Program-made: the position numbers and the translations under genes
Shown: positions 7,871 through 16,249 of the stretch, one piece after another
Layout: each line of letters begins with the position of its first letter
Numbering within the stretch: the first letter of the stretch is position 1
Source: Kitasatospora sp. NBC_00458
GTDB lineage: Bacteria > Actinomycetota > Actinomycetes > Streptomycetales > Streptomycetaceae
DNA length: 64,000 nt
Reading direction: 5' to 3'
NCBI RefSeq assembly: GCF_036013975.1
Contig: NZ_CP107904.1
Location: 7,947,001 to 8,011,000 of the forward strand
The notes under the pieces: generated by a model
Told to the model about the DNA's origin: nothing
Databases searched by the model: none
Seen by the model: only the letters and a program-made list of their open reading frames with translations

Positions 7871-9754
7871 ATGTCATCGACCTTCCGATCGGCACGACGG
7901 AGCCTGCTCCCCGTCGTCGCCGCGGTCGGCGCACTGCTCGGCGGTGCCCTCGGCACCGCCGCCCACGCGGCGCCTTCCGCCTCGGGCCTCAAGCCCGTGA
8001 CCTACCAGGGGCACCGGTTCGACGTGCCGGCCGACTGGCCCGTCATCGACCTGGCGGCCGACCCGACCGCCTGCGTCCACTTCGCCCGGCACGCGGTCTA
8101 CCTCGGCACCCCCGGCGAGACCCAGGACTGCCCGACCGGCCTGGTGGGCCGGACCGAGGCGCTGCTCGTCCAGCCGGACGCCGCCGGCCCCGCGGACTGG
8201 GGGACCGAACTGCGCGACGTCAGCCACGAGATCGTCAGCCGCTTCTCCGGCCTCAAGGTCACGGCCACCTACGCCGAGGACCCCGCCCTGGTGCGGTCCG
8301 TCCTCGACCGTGCGGGCCTGCCGCGCGCGGTTCCGCAGAAGCCCGCAGCGAGTGCGGCCGAAGCCCCCGCCGCGCGGACCGCGGCCCTGACGGCGAGCGG
8401 CGCGGACCTCACCAACCACACCGGCAAGGGCTTCGACGCCTGCACGGCACCGGGCAACGCGCTGATGGACGCCTGGAAGGCCAACTCGCCCTACGGCGCG
8501 GTCGGCGTCTACATCGGCGGCAGCAACCGCTATTGCGCGCAGGCCAACCTCACCGCGTCCTGGGTGCAGCGGCAGGCGGCCAACGGCTGGCGCTTCCTGC
8601 CCATCTACGTGGGCCTCCAGGCCGGTCAGATCACCTCCGCCACCAGCCAGGGCCGTGCCGCCGCCGACGACGCGGTCAACCAGGCGGCCCAACTCGGCTT
8701 CGGCCAGGGCTCGCTGCTCTACTACGACATGGAGAACTACACCTCCGGCTCGGACCGGGTCCTCTCCTTCCTGTCCGCCTGGACGACCCGGCTGCACGAG
8801 CGGGGCTACGGCTCGGCGGTCTACAGCTCCTCGTCCTCCGGCATCGCCGACGTGGTGAACAGCCGGGGAAGCGGCTACGCGCTCCCCGACGTCCTGTTCA
8901 CCGCGCGCTGGAACGGCGCGGCGAACACCGACGAGCCGGTCATACCGGCCGGCGCCTGGGCGAACCACCAGCGCGTCCACCAGTACCGAGGCAACATCAC
9001 GGAGAGCTGGGGAGGCCACTCGCTCCAGATCGACCAGGACTACCTGGACGTCCAACTCGGCGGTGCCGTGTCGGGGAAGCCGACGGGTGTGGGTGTGTAC
9101 CGGCCGGGTGATTCGTTCTTCGCGGTGTCGGACCGGGTGGGGAACACGGTGGGTTCGTCGGTGTTCGGGGCGGCGGGTGATGTGCCGTTGGTGGGTGACT
9201 GGAACGGGGACGGTCGGGACACGTTCGGTGTCTATCGTCCGGGTTCGGCGTATTTCTACCTGTCGAACGACAATGGTTCGGTGGCGGTTGCGGGGGGTTT
9301 GGGGAATCCGGGTGATGTGCCGTTGGTGGGTGACTGGAACGGGGACGGTCGGGACACGATCGCGGTGTACCAGCCGGCGACGCAGGATTTCGCGTGGACC
9401 GATGACAATCTGAATGTGGTGGGGACTCAGCGGATGGGTGTGGCCGGTGATGTGCCGTTGGTGGGTGACTGGAACGGTGATGGTCGGGACACGATCGGGG
9501 TCTACCGTCCGAGTGAGGCGAGTTTCTATCTGACGGACGCGGTGTCGGGTGCGCACGTGGATCACTATGTGGCGTTCGGCAACCATGACGAGCAGCCGAT
9601 CGTGGGGGACTGGGACGGTGACGGCTCCGACGAGGTGGGTGTCTACCGTTCGGCGACGGCTGAGTTCTTCGGTGCGGCGCACGATTCGAGTGCGGTGGCG
9701 TACGGGGTGAGGTTCGGCAACCCCGGCGACACCCCCATCACCGGCACCTGGTGA
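7871..9754 (+). CDS. Secreted DUF1906 glycoside-hydrolase-like protein with C-terminal repeat module
   Basis: A 627-residue exported protein. A Sec signal (cleavage near AAHAA), about 140 residues of unassigned N-terminal domain and a low-complexity Ala/Glu linker precede a DUF1906/Rv2525c-like TIM-barrel domain (about residues 185-395). Recognisable strands are GKGFDAC, GAVGVYIGG, FLPIYVG, LLYYDMEN and ARWNG. The Asp and Glu in YDMEN sit where acidic residues cluster in related glycosidase-like folds. The C-terminal ~230 residues are the same FG-GAP-like module as in the M23 peptidase upstream. The ATG at 7871 has AAGGAG 8 nt upstream. A peptidoglycan or arabinan-type wall polymer is a plausible target, but activity in this family is not established by the sequence. 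Confidence 0.85.
   Translation: MSSTFRSARRSLLPVVAAVGALLGGALGTAAHAAPSASGLKPVTYQGHRFDVPADWPVIDLAADPTACVHFARHAVYLGTPGETQDCPTGLVGRTEALLVQPDAAGPADWGTELRDVSHEIVSRFSGLKVTATYAEDPALVRSVLDRAGLPRAVPQKPAASAAEAPAARTAALTASGADLTNHTGKGFDACTAPGNALMDAWKANSPYGAVGVYIGGSNRYCAQANLTASWVQRQAANGWRFLPIYVGLQAGQITSATSQGRAAADDAVNQAAQLGFGQGSLLYYDMENYTSGSDRVLSFLSAWTTRLHERGYGSAVYSSSSSGIADVVNSRGSGYALPDVLFTARWNGAANTDEPVIPAGAWANHQRVHQYRGNITESWGGHSLQIDQDYLDVQLGGAVSGKPTGVGVYRPGDSFFAVSDRVGNTVGSSVFGAAGDVPLVGDWNGDGRDTFGVYRPGSAYFYLSNDNGSVAVAGGLGNPGDVPLVGDWNGDGRDTIAVYQPATQDFAWTDDNLNVVGTQRMGVAGDVPLVGDWNGDGRDTIGVYRPSEASFYLTDAVSGAHVDHYVAFGNHDEQPIVGDWDGDGSDEVGVYRSATAEFFGAAHDSSAVAYGVRFGNPGDTPITGTW
9065..9752 (+). repeat. 688-bp duplicated module, copy 2
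   Basis: Second copy of the FG-GAP-like module, offset exactly 2140 bp from copy 1 and differing at three bases. Such identity between two genes with unrelated catalytic domains implies very recent duplication or ongoing gene conversion. Confidence 0.95.
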
Positions 9755-9774
9755 CCGAGCGCGCCTGACCTGGC

Positions 9775-9816
9775 GGGGCCGGGCTGAGGGGAAACGTTTC
9801 TTCTCAGCCCGGCCCC
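9775..9816. terminator. Bidirectional terminator between convergent genes
   Basis: A perfect 14-bp stem (GGGGCCGGGCTGAG paired with CTCAGCCCGGCCCC) with a 14-nt loop sits centrally between the DUF1906 protein stop and the muramidase stop. Confidence 0.9.
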
Positions 9817-9823
9817 CGGCGCG

Positions 9824-10750
9824 TCAGCCGTTGGCGAGCGCCTTGAGGCGGTCGTAGGCGCCGTTGAAGAGGTTCTGGTCTCCGGGGAAGGTGCCCGAGT
9901 CGGCGTACTGCCAGAAGGTCTGGTACGTCCAGCCGTTCGGGAGGGTACCGACGGCGGAGGCGTAGCGGGCGATCCAGAGGGGGTTGGTGGCGCCGAAGGA
10001 GGAGTTGTTGCCGGTGCAGGTCGCCCACCAGCCGGTCGTCGTGTAGATGGTGGGGTAGCGGCCGGTGCGGGAGCGGACGGTGTTGCTGAAGGCGCGGATC
10101 CAGCTGACCATGGCGCTCTGCGAGAGGCCGAAGCAGGTGGCGCCGTAAGGGTTGTACTCGATGTCGAGCGCGGGCGGGAGGGTCCTGCCGTCGCGCGACC
10201 AGCCGCCGCCGTGGTCGACGAACCAGTTGGCCTGGGCGGTGCCGGACGACCGGTCGGGCAGGGCGAAGTGGTAGGCGCCGCGGATCAGGCCGGCGTTGTA
10301 GGAGCCGTTGTACTGCTGGGCGAAGTACGGGTTTCGGTACGTGGTGCCCTCGGTGGCCTTCACGTAGGCGAAGCGGGCGCCGTTGCCGGCCACCGAAGCC
10401 CAGTCGACGTTGCCCTGGTAGCTGGCGACGTCGAGCCCCGGGGTCTGGGTGGCGGTCAGGGAGGCGAGGGCGGGGGTGTCGGCTCTCCCCTCGTGCGCGG
10501 CGACGGTGGAGCCGGCGAAGTCGCGCTCCGGGTGGATCGGGGGCAGGCCGCCCTGCCGTTCCGCGCCGGCCGAGCCGTCGGGGGTGGTGGCAGGAGCGGC
10601 GGTGGGGGCCGGTTCGGCCGCGTGGGCCGGCGCGGAGACTCCGGCGGTCAGGGCGGCCGCAGTGGCCAGGGCGGCGAGGACGGCGAGCCTGCGGGGTTTC
10701 GGGCTTCGGTTGGTGCCGGTGGAGCGGGCGGAGCGGGAAGTGCTGGGCAT
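9824..10750 (-). CDS. Secreted GH25 muramidase (lysozyme)
   Basis: A 308-residue exported N-acetylmuramidase of the GH25 (Chalaropsis/cellosyl) type, cleaving the glycan strands of peptidoglycan. A 45-residue signal region ends near AHA, followed by a Pro/Ala-rich propeptide and the GH25 barrel from about residue 105. Key acids are visible in LDVASYQGNVDW and in ALDIEYNPYG (the DxE pair); FWQYADSG is the final strand. The ATG at 10750 has AGGAG 6 nt upstream. It ends at the usual GH25 boundary without an extra binding domain. It converges on the DUF1906 gene, so three wall-active secreted proteins cluster here. Confidence 0.92.
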   Translation of the reverse strand: MPSTSRSARSTGTNRSPKPRRLAVLAALATAAALTAGVSAPAHAAEPAPTAAPATTPDGSAGAERQGGLPPIHPERDFAGSTVAAHEGRADTPALASLTATQTPGLDVASYQGNVDWASVAGNGARFAYVKATEGTTYRNPYFAQQYNGSYNAGLIRGAYHFALPDRSSGTAQANWFVDHGGGWSRDGRTLPPALDIEYNPYGATCFGLSQSAMVSWIRAFSNTVRSRTGRYPTIYTTTGWWATCTGNNSSFGATNPLWIARYASAVGTLPNGWTYQTFWQYADSGTFPGDQNLFNGAYDRLKALANG

Positions 10751-11075
10751 GAACACTCCTCTGGTCCGTGCTGACGGCGTGTGAGTGCGGTACCGGCCGG
10801 TAGGGATCCCGGCCGGGAGCAGGGTAGCCAGGTCCCCGCCACTCCCGCCAGGCCTCGGGGCGCACTCCGCGGCCCGCCCCGCCCTGCGACCGTGAAGGTC
10901 GGTGGGCGCCGCCCCCGACGCCCGACGCCCGATGCCCGGCACCCTGGGTGGGGGCGCCGGGCATCGGGTATCGGGTATTGCTGGGCGGGCGTCGGTGGTG
11001 GGGCGTCGGTGGTCGGGTGCCGGACGTTCAGGCCGCGCGCGGCTGCCGCCGGCGCCCGTTCCGCGTGCGGGACCG
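10751..11075. other. Intergenic region with hairpin, between GH25 and Cys-rich gene
   Basis: Holds the promoter side of the muramidase gene and a 16-bp inverted repeat with one mismatch (10928-10943 against 10953-10968, core GATGCCCGGC), probably the terminator of the Cys-rich repeat gene. Around it are short GTCGGTGGT and CGGGTAT repeats. No reading frame is convincing. Confidence 0.6.
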
Positions 11076-11663
11076 TCAGCTGTGCGGGAGGACGAAGTTG
11101 TAGCCCTGGGCGCTGTGGGCGCCGCCGGACGGGCAGACGCCGTCGGTCGGGTAGCCCCAGAAGTACATGGAGAAGCATTTCTGGCAGAATCGCCAGTTCC
11201 GCTGGGCGGTGGGTGTCTCCGGAACGTCGTGCGGGAGGACGAAGTTGTAGCCCTGGGCGCTGTGGGCGCCGCCGGACGGGCAGACGCCGTCGGTCGGGTA
11301 GCCCCAGAAGTACATGGAGAAGCATTTCTGGCAGAATCGCCAGTTCCGCTGGGCGGTGGATGTCTCCGGAACGTCGTACGGCAGGATGAAGTTGTAGCCC
11401 TGGGCGCTGTGGGCGCCACCGGCGGGGCAGACGCCGTCGGTCGGGTAGCCCCAGAAGTACATCACGAAGCACTTCTGACAGAAACGCCAGTTGTTCTGCG
11501 TGCTCCGGATTTTCGCCGGTGCGGGGGCCGGTGCGGCGTTCGCCCGGGCGGTGCCCATGGCTCCGGCGAGGCCCACCGCGGTGGCGCCGAGGGCGCCGCG
11601 CAGGAAGGTCCGCCGCCCTCCCGGGTTGTTCGAGGGGATTCCGGATTCGTTCAGCTGGTCCAC
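11076..11663 (-). CDS. Tat-signal protein with three Cys-rich WRFCQKC repeats
   Basis: A 195-residue protein of unknown function. The GTG start at 11663 is chosen for the GGAGGA 6 nt upstream. RRTFLRG near residue 18 plus an Ala-rich hydrophobic segment form a Tat signal. The mature part is three tandem 49-residue units, each with NWRFCQKC, MYFWGYPTDGVCP, GGAHSAQGYNF and LPHDVPET, i.e. three Cys and one His per unit, suggesting metal binding or a disulfide-stabilised small fold. Repeats 2 and 3 differ at a single base over 147 bp, while repeat 1 is more diverged. Such repeats recall lectin- or zinc-ribbon-like modules, but I cannot assign one. It stands alone upstream of the muramidase gene. 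Confidence 0.75.
   Translation of the reverse strand: MDQLNESGIPSNNPGGRRTFLRGALGATAVGLAGAMGTARANAAPAPAPAKIRSTQNNWRFCQKCFVMYFWGYPTDGVCPAGGAHSAQGYNFILPYDVPETSTAQRNWRFCQKCFSMYFWGYPTDGVCPSGGAHSAQGYNFVLPHDVPETPTAQRNWRFCQKCFSMYFWGYPTDGVCPSGGAHSAQGYNFVLPHS
11084..11505 (-). repeat. Three 147-bp tandem repeats inside the Cys-rich gene
   Basis: Period 147 bp (49 codons), units starting at about 11084, 11231 and 11378. The first two on the plus coordinate differ at one base; the third is clearly older. This is direct evidence of recent tandem duplication within a coding region. Confidence 0.95.
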
Positions 11664-12071
11664 TGCTCGTCCTCCGTTCACGGTGCTGCGACGTGTGCGC
11701 CGCGCCGCCGGGGCGCAGCCCCGGAAATACTCCCGTCGGGAATGGTGGGCGTCAAGGGAAAATGGTGGACGGACGAGCGGTGCGGACAATTCCGGAAATG
11801 ATTATCGGACGGTCCGATGGGGTGGAAGTGGCGGGCGGGCAGAAAAGGTTTCCGATGGGCGCCGGAAGGGAGCGTTTCCGCGGTTTCCCGGGATGAATCC
11901 CTCCTGACCGGCCCGGTCGCATTCCCCGGGGCTCCGCCGCGTGCCGGGAACCGCACGCCGGGCTCGCGCGCCGCGCTCCGGGCGCCGCGCTCAGCGCGGC
12001 ACGCTCTGTGCGGCTCGTGCGGCTCGTGCGGAGCGCACGGCAGGCGGCATCGAGTGCGCGCCCGGTGCGGG
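11664..12071. other. Gene-free interval before aroA
   Basis: About 400 bp with no convincing reading frame. It contains the promoter side of the Cys-rich gene and a perfect 7-bp inverted repeat ATCGGAC-g-GTCCGAT at 11804-11818 in a locally A/T-richer stretch, a candidate operator. The part nearest aroA is G/C-biased with repeated GCGGCTCGTGCGG-like words. Confidence 0.45.
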
Positions 12072-13316
12072 TCAGACGGCGGTGGGCCACCCCTCGCGCA
12101 GCTGCGCGAACGCCTCGTGGAAGCCCGGGAAGGTCTTCCGCACGCAGCCCGGGTCGTCGAAGGTGATACCGGGAGTACGCAGGCCGGTGACGGAGAAGGA
12201 CATCACCATCCGGTGGTCGCCGTGGCTGGCGAGCTCGGTGGCGCGCGGGGTCCCCGGCCGGATCTCGATCCAGTCGTGGCCGGTGGCGACGTCGATCCCG
12301 AGCCGGCGGAGGTTCCCGGCGCAGGCCTCCAGCCGGTCGCACTCCTTGATCCGGGTGTTGGCGACGTTCTCGATCCGCACCGGCGCCGAGGCGAACGGTG
12401 CGATGGCGGCCAGCGTCGGCATGGTGTCGGAGATGTCGCGCATGTCGACGGTGAGGCCGCCGAGCCGGCCGTCCGGCGCGCCCTCGACGGTGACCCGCTC
12501 GGCGCTGACGTCGACCCGCGCGCCCATCCGGGCCAGTACGTCGACGAACCGCAGGTCGCCCTGGAGCGCGTCACGGCCCAGTCCCGGCACGGTGATCCGG
12601 TGGCCGGTGAGAGCGGCCGCGGCGAAGAAGTAGCTGGCGGTGGAGGCGTCCGGCTCGACCGGGTAGGTGGTCGCCCGGTAGCCGCCCGGTGCGACCTCGA
12701 AGACCTTGCCGGTGCGGGTCACGGTGGCGCCGAAGGCCCGCATCATGGCGATGGTGATCTCGACGTACGGCGCCGAGACGAGGTCGGTGACGGTGATCCG
12801 CAGGCCCTTGTCGGTGAGCGGCCCGAGCAGCAGCAGCGCGGTCAGGTACTGGGAGGAGAGGCTCGCGTCCAGGGTGAGCTCGCCGCCCAGGACCCCGTCG
12901 GCGGTGATCCGCAGCGGGTGGTGGCCCTCGGCCTCCTCGTGCCGGAGCTCCACGCCGAGGGTGCGCAGCGCCTCGGTGAGCGGGCCGAGCGGGCGTCGGC
13001 GCATCTGGGCGGAGGCGTCGAACCGGAAGGTGCCGCGCCCCGCGGCGGCGAGGACGGGCAGGAAGCGGGCGGTGGTCGCGCCGTCGCGGCAGTAGACCTC
13101 GGCGTCGGCGGCGGGGCCCTGCGGGCGGCCCTCGACCAGCCAGCGGTCGGCCTCGCGGGTGAGCGCGTAGCCGAGGGTGCGCAGGCCCTCGGCGAAGCCG
13201 TCGGTGTCGTCGGAGACCAGCGGGCGGAGCAGGGTGGTGGTGCCGTCGGCGGCCGCCGCGAGGAAGAGCGCGCGGGCCGTCACGGACTTGGAGCCGGGGA
13301 TCTCGACGACGGTCAT
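12072..13316 (-). CDS. aroA: EPSP synthase (divergent AroA)
   Basis: A 414-residue 3-phosphoshikimate 1-carboxyvinyltransferase, joining PEP to shikimate-3-phosphate in the chorismate pathway. Catalytic positions are present: IPGSKSVTARAL (Lys/Ser/Arg), QMRRRPLGPL, SLSSQYLTALL, a late Asp in DISDTMPT, RIKECDRLEA (Glu/Arg), HGDHRMVMSF and KTFPGF. The loop usually read as GNAGTxMRP is YCRDGATTARF here, placing Ala at the Gly96 position (E. coli numbering) and Phe at Pro101; PGSKSxTNRAL has Ala for Asn. It has GGAGG 4 nt before the ATG at 13316. No other aromatic-pathway gene is nearby, so a second, specialised or tolerant copy is plausible. Confidence 0.9.
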   Translation of the reverse strand: MTVVEIPGSKSVTARALFLAAAADGTTTLLRPLVSDDTDGFAEGLRTLGYALTREADRWLVEGRPQGPAADAEVYCRDGATTARFLPVLAAAGRGTFRFDASAQMRRRPLGPLTEALRTLGVELRHEEAEGHHPLRITADGVLGGELTLDASLSSQYLTALLLLGPLTDKGLRITVTDLVSAPYVEITIAMMRAFGATVTRTGKVFEVAPGGYRATTYPVEPDASTASYFFAAAALTGHRITVPGLGRDALQGDLRFVDVLARMGARVDVSAERVTVEGAPDGRLGGLTVDMRDISDTMPTLAAIAPFASAPVRIENVANTRIKECDRLEACAGNLRRLGIDVATGHDWIEIRPGTPRATELASHGDHRMVMSFSVTGLRTPGITFDDPGCVRKTFPGFHEAFAQLREGWPTAV

Positions 13317-13749
13317 GGGGCCTCCGGGGTGCGGGTGGTCCGACGGGTGTCACGGTCAGCTGTCAAGGTCATCCTGCCCGAGGCGCTCCGGAGGTCGGGT
13401 GGACGTCCGGGTGCTGGACGGCGTGGCGGACGGCGCGGTGGATGGTGCGGCGCACCAGGACGGCGGGCGGGCCGGGGCGTGGACCGGGGCGGGGACTTGG
13501 GCGTGGACCTGGGCGTGGACCGGGGTGGGGGTCGAGGAAGGGGCCACGGCGGATCGGGGCGGGGCGGTTCGCGGGAGGTGGCGGCGCTCCCGTGCGGCGG
13601 GTCCGGCCGAGGGTCCGGTGCCCGGGGGCTCCGCGCAGGTCGGCGCCGGGTGGGCGCGGGGCGGCGCTGTGGCACGATGCCAGGGATCGGCCCGAACGGC
13701 CGCCGCCCGTCCGGGCCACCGCCCGGACCATCGTGAGACGAGGAACCTC
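13317..13749. other. Gene-free interval with GGACCTGGGCGT-like words
   Basis: About 430 bp between divergent aroA and the GNAT gene. It is rich in overlapping GCGTGGACCGGGGCGGGG / GCGTGGACCTGG words at 13475-13535 that form an imperfect tandem array. No start with a ribosome binding site is seen. Promoters for both neighbours must lie at its ends. Confidence 0.5.
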
Positions 13750-14319
13750 GTGCCCGAGACCACCCGAGAGGCCGCCGAGACCGCGGCCGACCGCCTCACC
13801 TTCCGCCCCGCGACCACGGCCGACGTCGCCGCCCTGGTCGAGCTGGTCGAGTCCGCCTACCGGGGCGAGGCCAGCCGGGCCGGTTGGACCACCGAAGCCG
13901 ATCTGCTGGAGGGCCAGCGCACCGACGTCGAGGGCGTCACCGCGGCCGTCACCCACCCCGACGGTGTGGTGCTGCTCGCCGAGCGGGGCGGCGAGCTGCT
14001 CGCCTGCTGCCAGCTGGAGCGCCGGGGCGAGCACGCCTACTTCGGCATGTTCTCGGTGCGTCCCGGCCGCCAGGGCGGCGGTGTCGGGCGGTCGGTGCTG
14101 GAGGAGGCCGAGCGGTTCGCGGGCGAGGAGTGGGGCGCGGCCGAGCTGGAGATGACGGTGATCGAGCAGCGGTCGGACCTGATCGCCTGGTACGAGCGCC
14201 GGGGCTTCCATCGGACCGGTGTCTACTCCCCGTTCCCGTACGGCGACGAGCGGTTCGGGATCCCGCTCCGCCCCGACCTGCGGTTCGAGAAGCTGATCAA
14301 GGCGCTTACCGTCCGGTAG
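13750..14319 (+). CDS. GNAT-family N-acetyltransferase
   Basis: A 189-residue GNAT protein transferring an acetyl group from acetyl-CoA to an unknown amine. LTFRPATTADVAALVELVESAYRG is the usual first strand-helix, MFSVRPGRQGGGVGRSVL is motif A with the RxxGxGxG pyrophosphate loop, and LIAWYERRGFHRTG is motif B. The GTG start at 13750 follows ACGAGGA; the start is moderately certain because the frame is open far upstream. It stands alone, divergent from aroA. Confidence 0.8.
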   Translation: MPETTREAAETAADRLTFRPATTADVAALVELVESAYRGEASRAGWTTEADLLEGQRTDVEGVTAAVTHPDGVVLLAERGGELLACCQLERRGEHAYFGMFSVRPGRQGGGVGRSVLEEAERFAGEEWGAAELEMTVIEQRSDLIAWYERRGFHRTGVYSPFPYGDERFGIPLRPDLRFEKLIKALTVR

Positions 14320-14323
14320 CGGT

Positions 14324-14373
14324 GACATATCGTCAGGACGTGCACGAATCTGACATGTCGTCAAAGTCCTGAC
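14324..14373. promoter_or_regulatory. Paired direct and inverted repeats before the GT2 gene
   Basis: GACATATCGTCA (14324-14335) and GACATGTCGTCA (14352-14363) are 12-bp direct repeats with one mismatch. GTCAGGAC (14332-14339) and GTCCTGAC (14366-14373) form an 8-bp inverted repeat around the second copy. The layout suggests a regulator binding as a multimer upstream of the GT2 gene. Confidence 0.5.
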
Positions 14374-14408
14374 CTGCGGCGATGCATGGACGTCATACCT
14401 CGTTCACG

Positions 14409-14424
14409 ATTGGTCTAGGCCATT
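14409..14424. promoter_or_regulatory. DasR-responsive-element-like site
   Basis: ATTGGTCTAGGCCATT matches the streptomycete dre consensus A(C/T)TGGTCTAGACCA(G/C)T at 14 of 16 positions, keeping the TGGTCTAG-CCA core with one change. It lies 59 bp before the GT2 start. DasR represses chitin and N-acetylglucosamine genes and is released by glucosamine-6-phosphate. Whether it binds here is inference from the match. Confidence 0.55.
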
Positions 14425-14482
14425 GTGAGAGGCTGGCGACGCACGGTCACGTTCCGTCCCAGCCCAGGGGGGCCATTTCCGC

Positions 14483-16249
14483 ATGCCCGTACTCCATGGC
14501 AACGCCATGTCCGCATCCGACACCGGTCCGCGCCGTGCCCGCCGAATACCCGGCGACCGGCCCGGCGACGGACCGTCTCGGCTGCCCAGCCCGCCCGACG
14601 ACCACGAGCTCTACTGGTACTTCGGACCGCAGCGCCGGTGGGTGCTGCTCTGCGCGACCCTCTCCTACGCCGGCGCCACCGCGACGCTCGGCCTCTTCGC
14701 ACTCAGCCGGCCGCTGCTCTGGCCGTTCCTGGTGCTCACCGTGCTCAACGCCGCGACCTGGCTGCTCTCCATCGCCGACGGCCAGCGCTCGCGCCGCTTC
14801 ACCCGTGACTCGCACGACCTGCTGGTCCGGGCCTGGCGACCCGCCCTCACCCCCGGCGTCGACCTGCTGCTGCCCACCGCGGGCGAACCGCTCGACGTCC
14901 TGGACAACGCCTACCGGCACACCGCGGCCGTCCGCTGGCCGGGCAGGCTCACCGTCCTGGTCCTCGACGACGCCGACCGGCCCGAGGTGCGCGAACTCGC
15001 CGAGTCCTACGGCTTCGAGTACCGGGCCCGCCCCGACCGGGGCCGCTTCAAGAAGGCCGGCAACCTCAACCACGGCCTGGCCGAGGGGACCGGCGACATC
15101 ATCGCCGTCCTCGACGCCGACTTCTGCCCGCGACCGGACTTCCTGCACCACCTCGTGCCGTACCTCGACGACCCGAACGTCGGCATCGTGCAGAGCCCGC
15201 AGTGCTTCGACACCGACCCCGGGATGTCCTGGCTGGAGCGCGCGGCCGGAGCCACCCAGGAGATCTTCTACCGCTGGATCCAGCCCTCCCGGGACGCCCA
15301 GGACGGCACCGTCTGCTGCGGCACCAACGCGCTCTACCGGCGCGCCGCGCTCGAACGCGTCGGCGGCTTCGCCGAGATCGACCACAGCGAGGACCTCTAC
15401 ACCGGCCTCTCGCTCGCCCGCGCCGGGTGGACCACCCGGTACGTGCCGGCCCTGCTGGCCAAGGGCATGTCGCCCACCGGCCTGCCCGCGTTCATCAGCC
15501 AGCAGTACCGCTGGTGCCTCGGCTCGCTCGCGCTGGTCGGGGACCCCGACTTCCGGCGCGGCCCGCTGCCCCGCTCGGCCCGGCTCTGCTTCTGGAACGG
15601 CATCCTCGGCTACCTCACCAGCGCGGTGAACGTCTTCGCCGTCCCGCTGCCGGCGCTGATCATGCTGTTCTTCCGGCCCGACGAGATCGCCCCCTGGCAG
15701 GTCCTGCCCTTCCTGCCGCCGATCTGGGTCTCGCTCGTCCTGCTGCCCGCGATGTCCCGCACCCGCTGGCGCTTCGAGGTCACCCGGGTCCAACTCCTCG
15801 GCGGGCTCTGCCACGTGGTCGCCATCGCGCACGCGCTCCGCCGGCGCAGCGCCGAGTGGGTCCCCACCGGCGCGGTCTCCGGCGGCACCTCGCTGGCCCG
15901 GGCGGTCGCCCGGATCGGCGTCGGCTGGCTCGGCCTCGTCATCGTGGCCGGCGCGGTCGGACTCGTCCGTGCCGTCTCGCTGCACGGCTGGCAGCCGTAC
16001 TGGGCGCTCGCCGCGCTCCTCGCGCTGACCACCTACACCATGGTTCCGCTGATCAGGGCCCTCTGGCCGCTGCTCCGGGGTGGCAACGGCGCCACCGTCG
16101 CGGACCTCGCCCGCCCCGCGGAGGACCGGACCGCCGGATCCGACGCCGCCGAACTGCGCTTCGGCCGGGCCGAGTCGGTCGCCGTCACCGCCGTGCTGCT
16201 GCTCTGCGGCCTGCTGGCGTCCGGCTGGGCCGACCCGCTCATCTTCTGA
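14483..16249 (+). CDS. Membrane GT2 glycosyltransferase, cellulose-synthase-like
   Basis: A 588-residue processive-type family 2 glycosyltransferase in the cytoplasmic membrane. After about 45 polar residues come two membrane helices, the GT-A domain and four to six C-terminal helices. Catalytic elements are visible: VLDDAD, the DxD as LDADFCP, HSEDLYTG (TED-like general base region) and QQYRWCLG (QxxRW). These place it with BcsA, curdlan and hyaluronan-type synthases making beta-linked polysaccharide from a UDP-sugar. There is no PilZ domain. ATG 14483 is used (AGGGGG 11 nt upstream); ATG 14507 is an alternative. A DasR-like site upstream hints at a GlcNAc-related polymer. The next gene is a polysaccharide O-acyltransferase. 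Confidence 0.85.
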   Translation: MPVLHGNAMSASDTGPRRARRIPGDRPGDGPSRLPSPPDDHELYWYFGPQRRWVLLCATLSYAGATATLGLFALSRPLLWPFLVLTVLNAATWLLSIADGQRSRRFTRDSHDLLVRAWRPALTPGVDLLLPTAGEPLDVLDNAYRHTAAVRWPGRLTVLVLDDADRPEVRELAESYGFEYRARPDRGRFKKAGNLNHGLAEGTGDIIAVLDADFCPRPDFLHHLVPYLDDPNVGIVQSPQCFDTDPGMSWLERAAGATQEIFYRWIQPSRDAQDGTVCCGTNALYRRAALERVGGFAEIDHSEDLYTGLSLARAGWTTRYVPALLAKGMSPTGLPAFISQQYRWCLGSLALVGDPDFRRGPLPRSARLCFWNGILGYLTSAVNVFAVPLPALIMLFFRPDEIAPWQVLPFLPPIWVSLVLLPAMSRTRWRFEVTRVQLLGGLCHVVAIAHALRRRSAEWVPTGAVSGGTSLARAVARIGVGWLGLVIVAGAVGLVRAVSLHGWQPYWALAALLALTTYTMVPLIRALWPLLRGGNGATVADLARPAEDRTAGSDAAELRFGRAESVAVTAVLLLCGLLASGWADPLIF

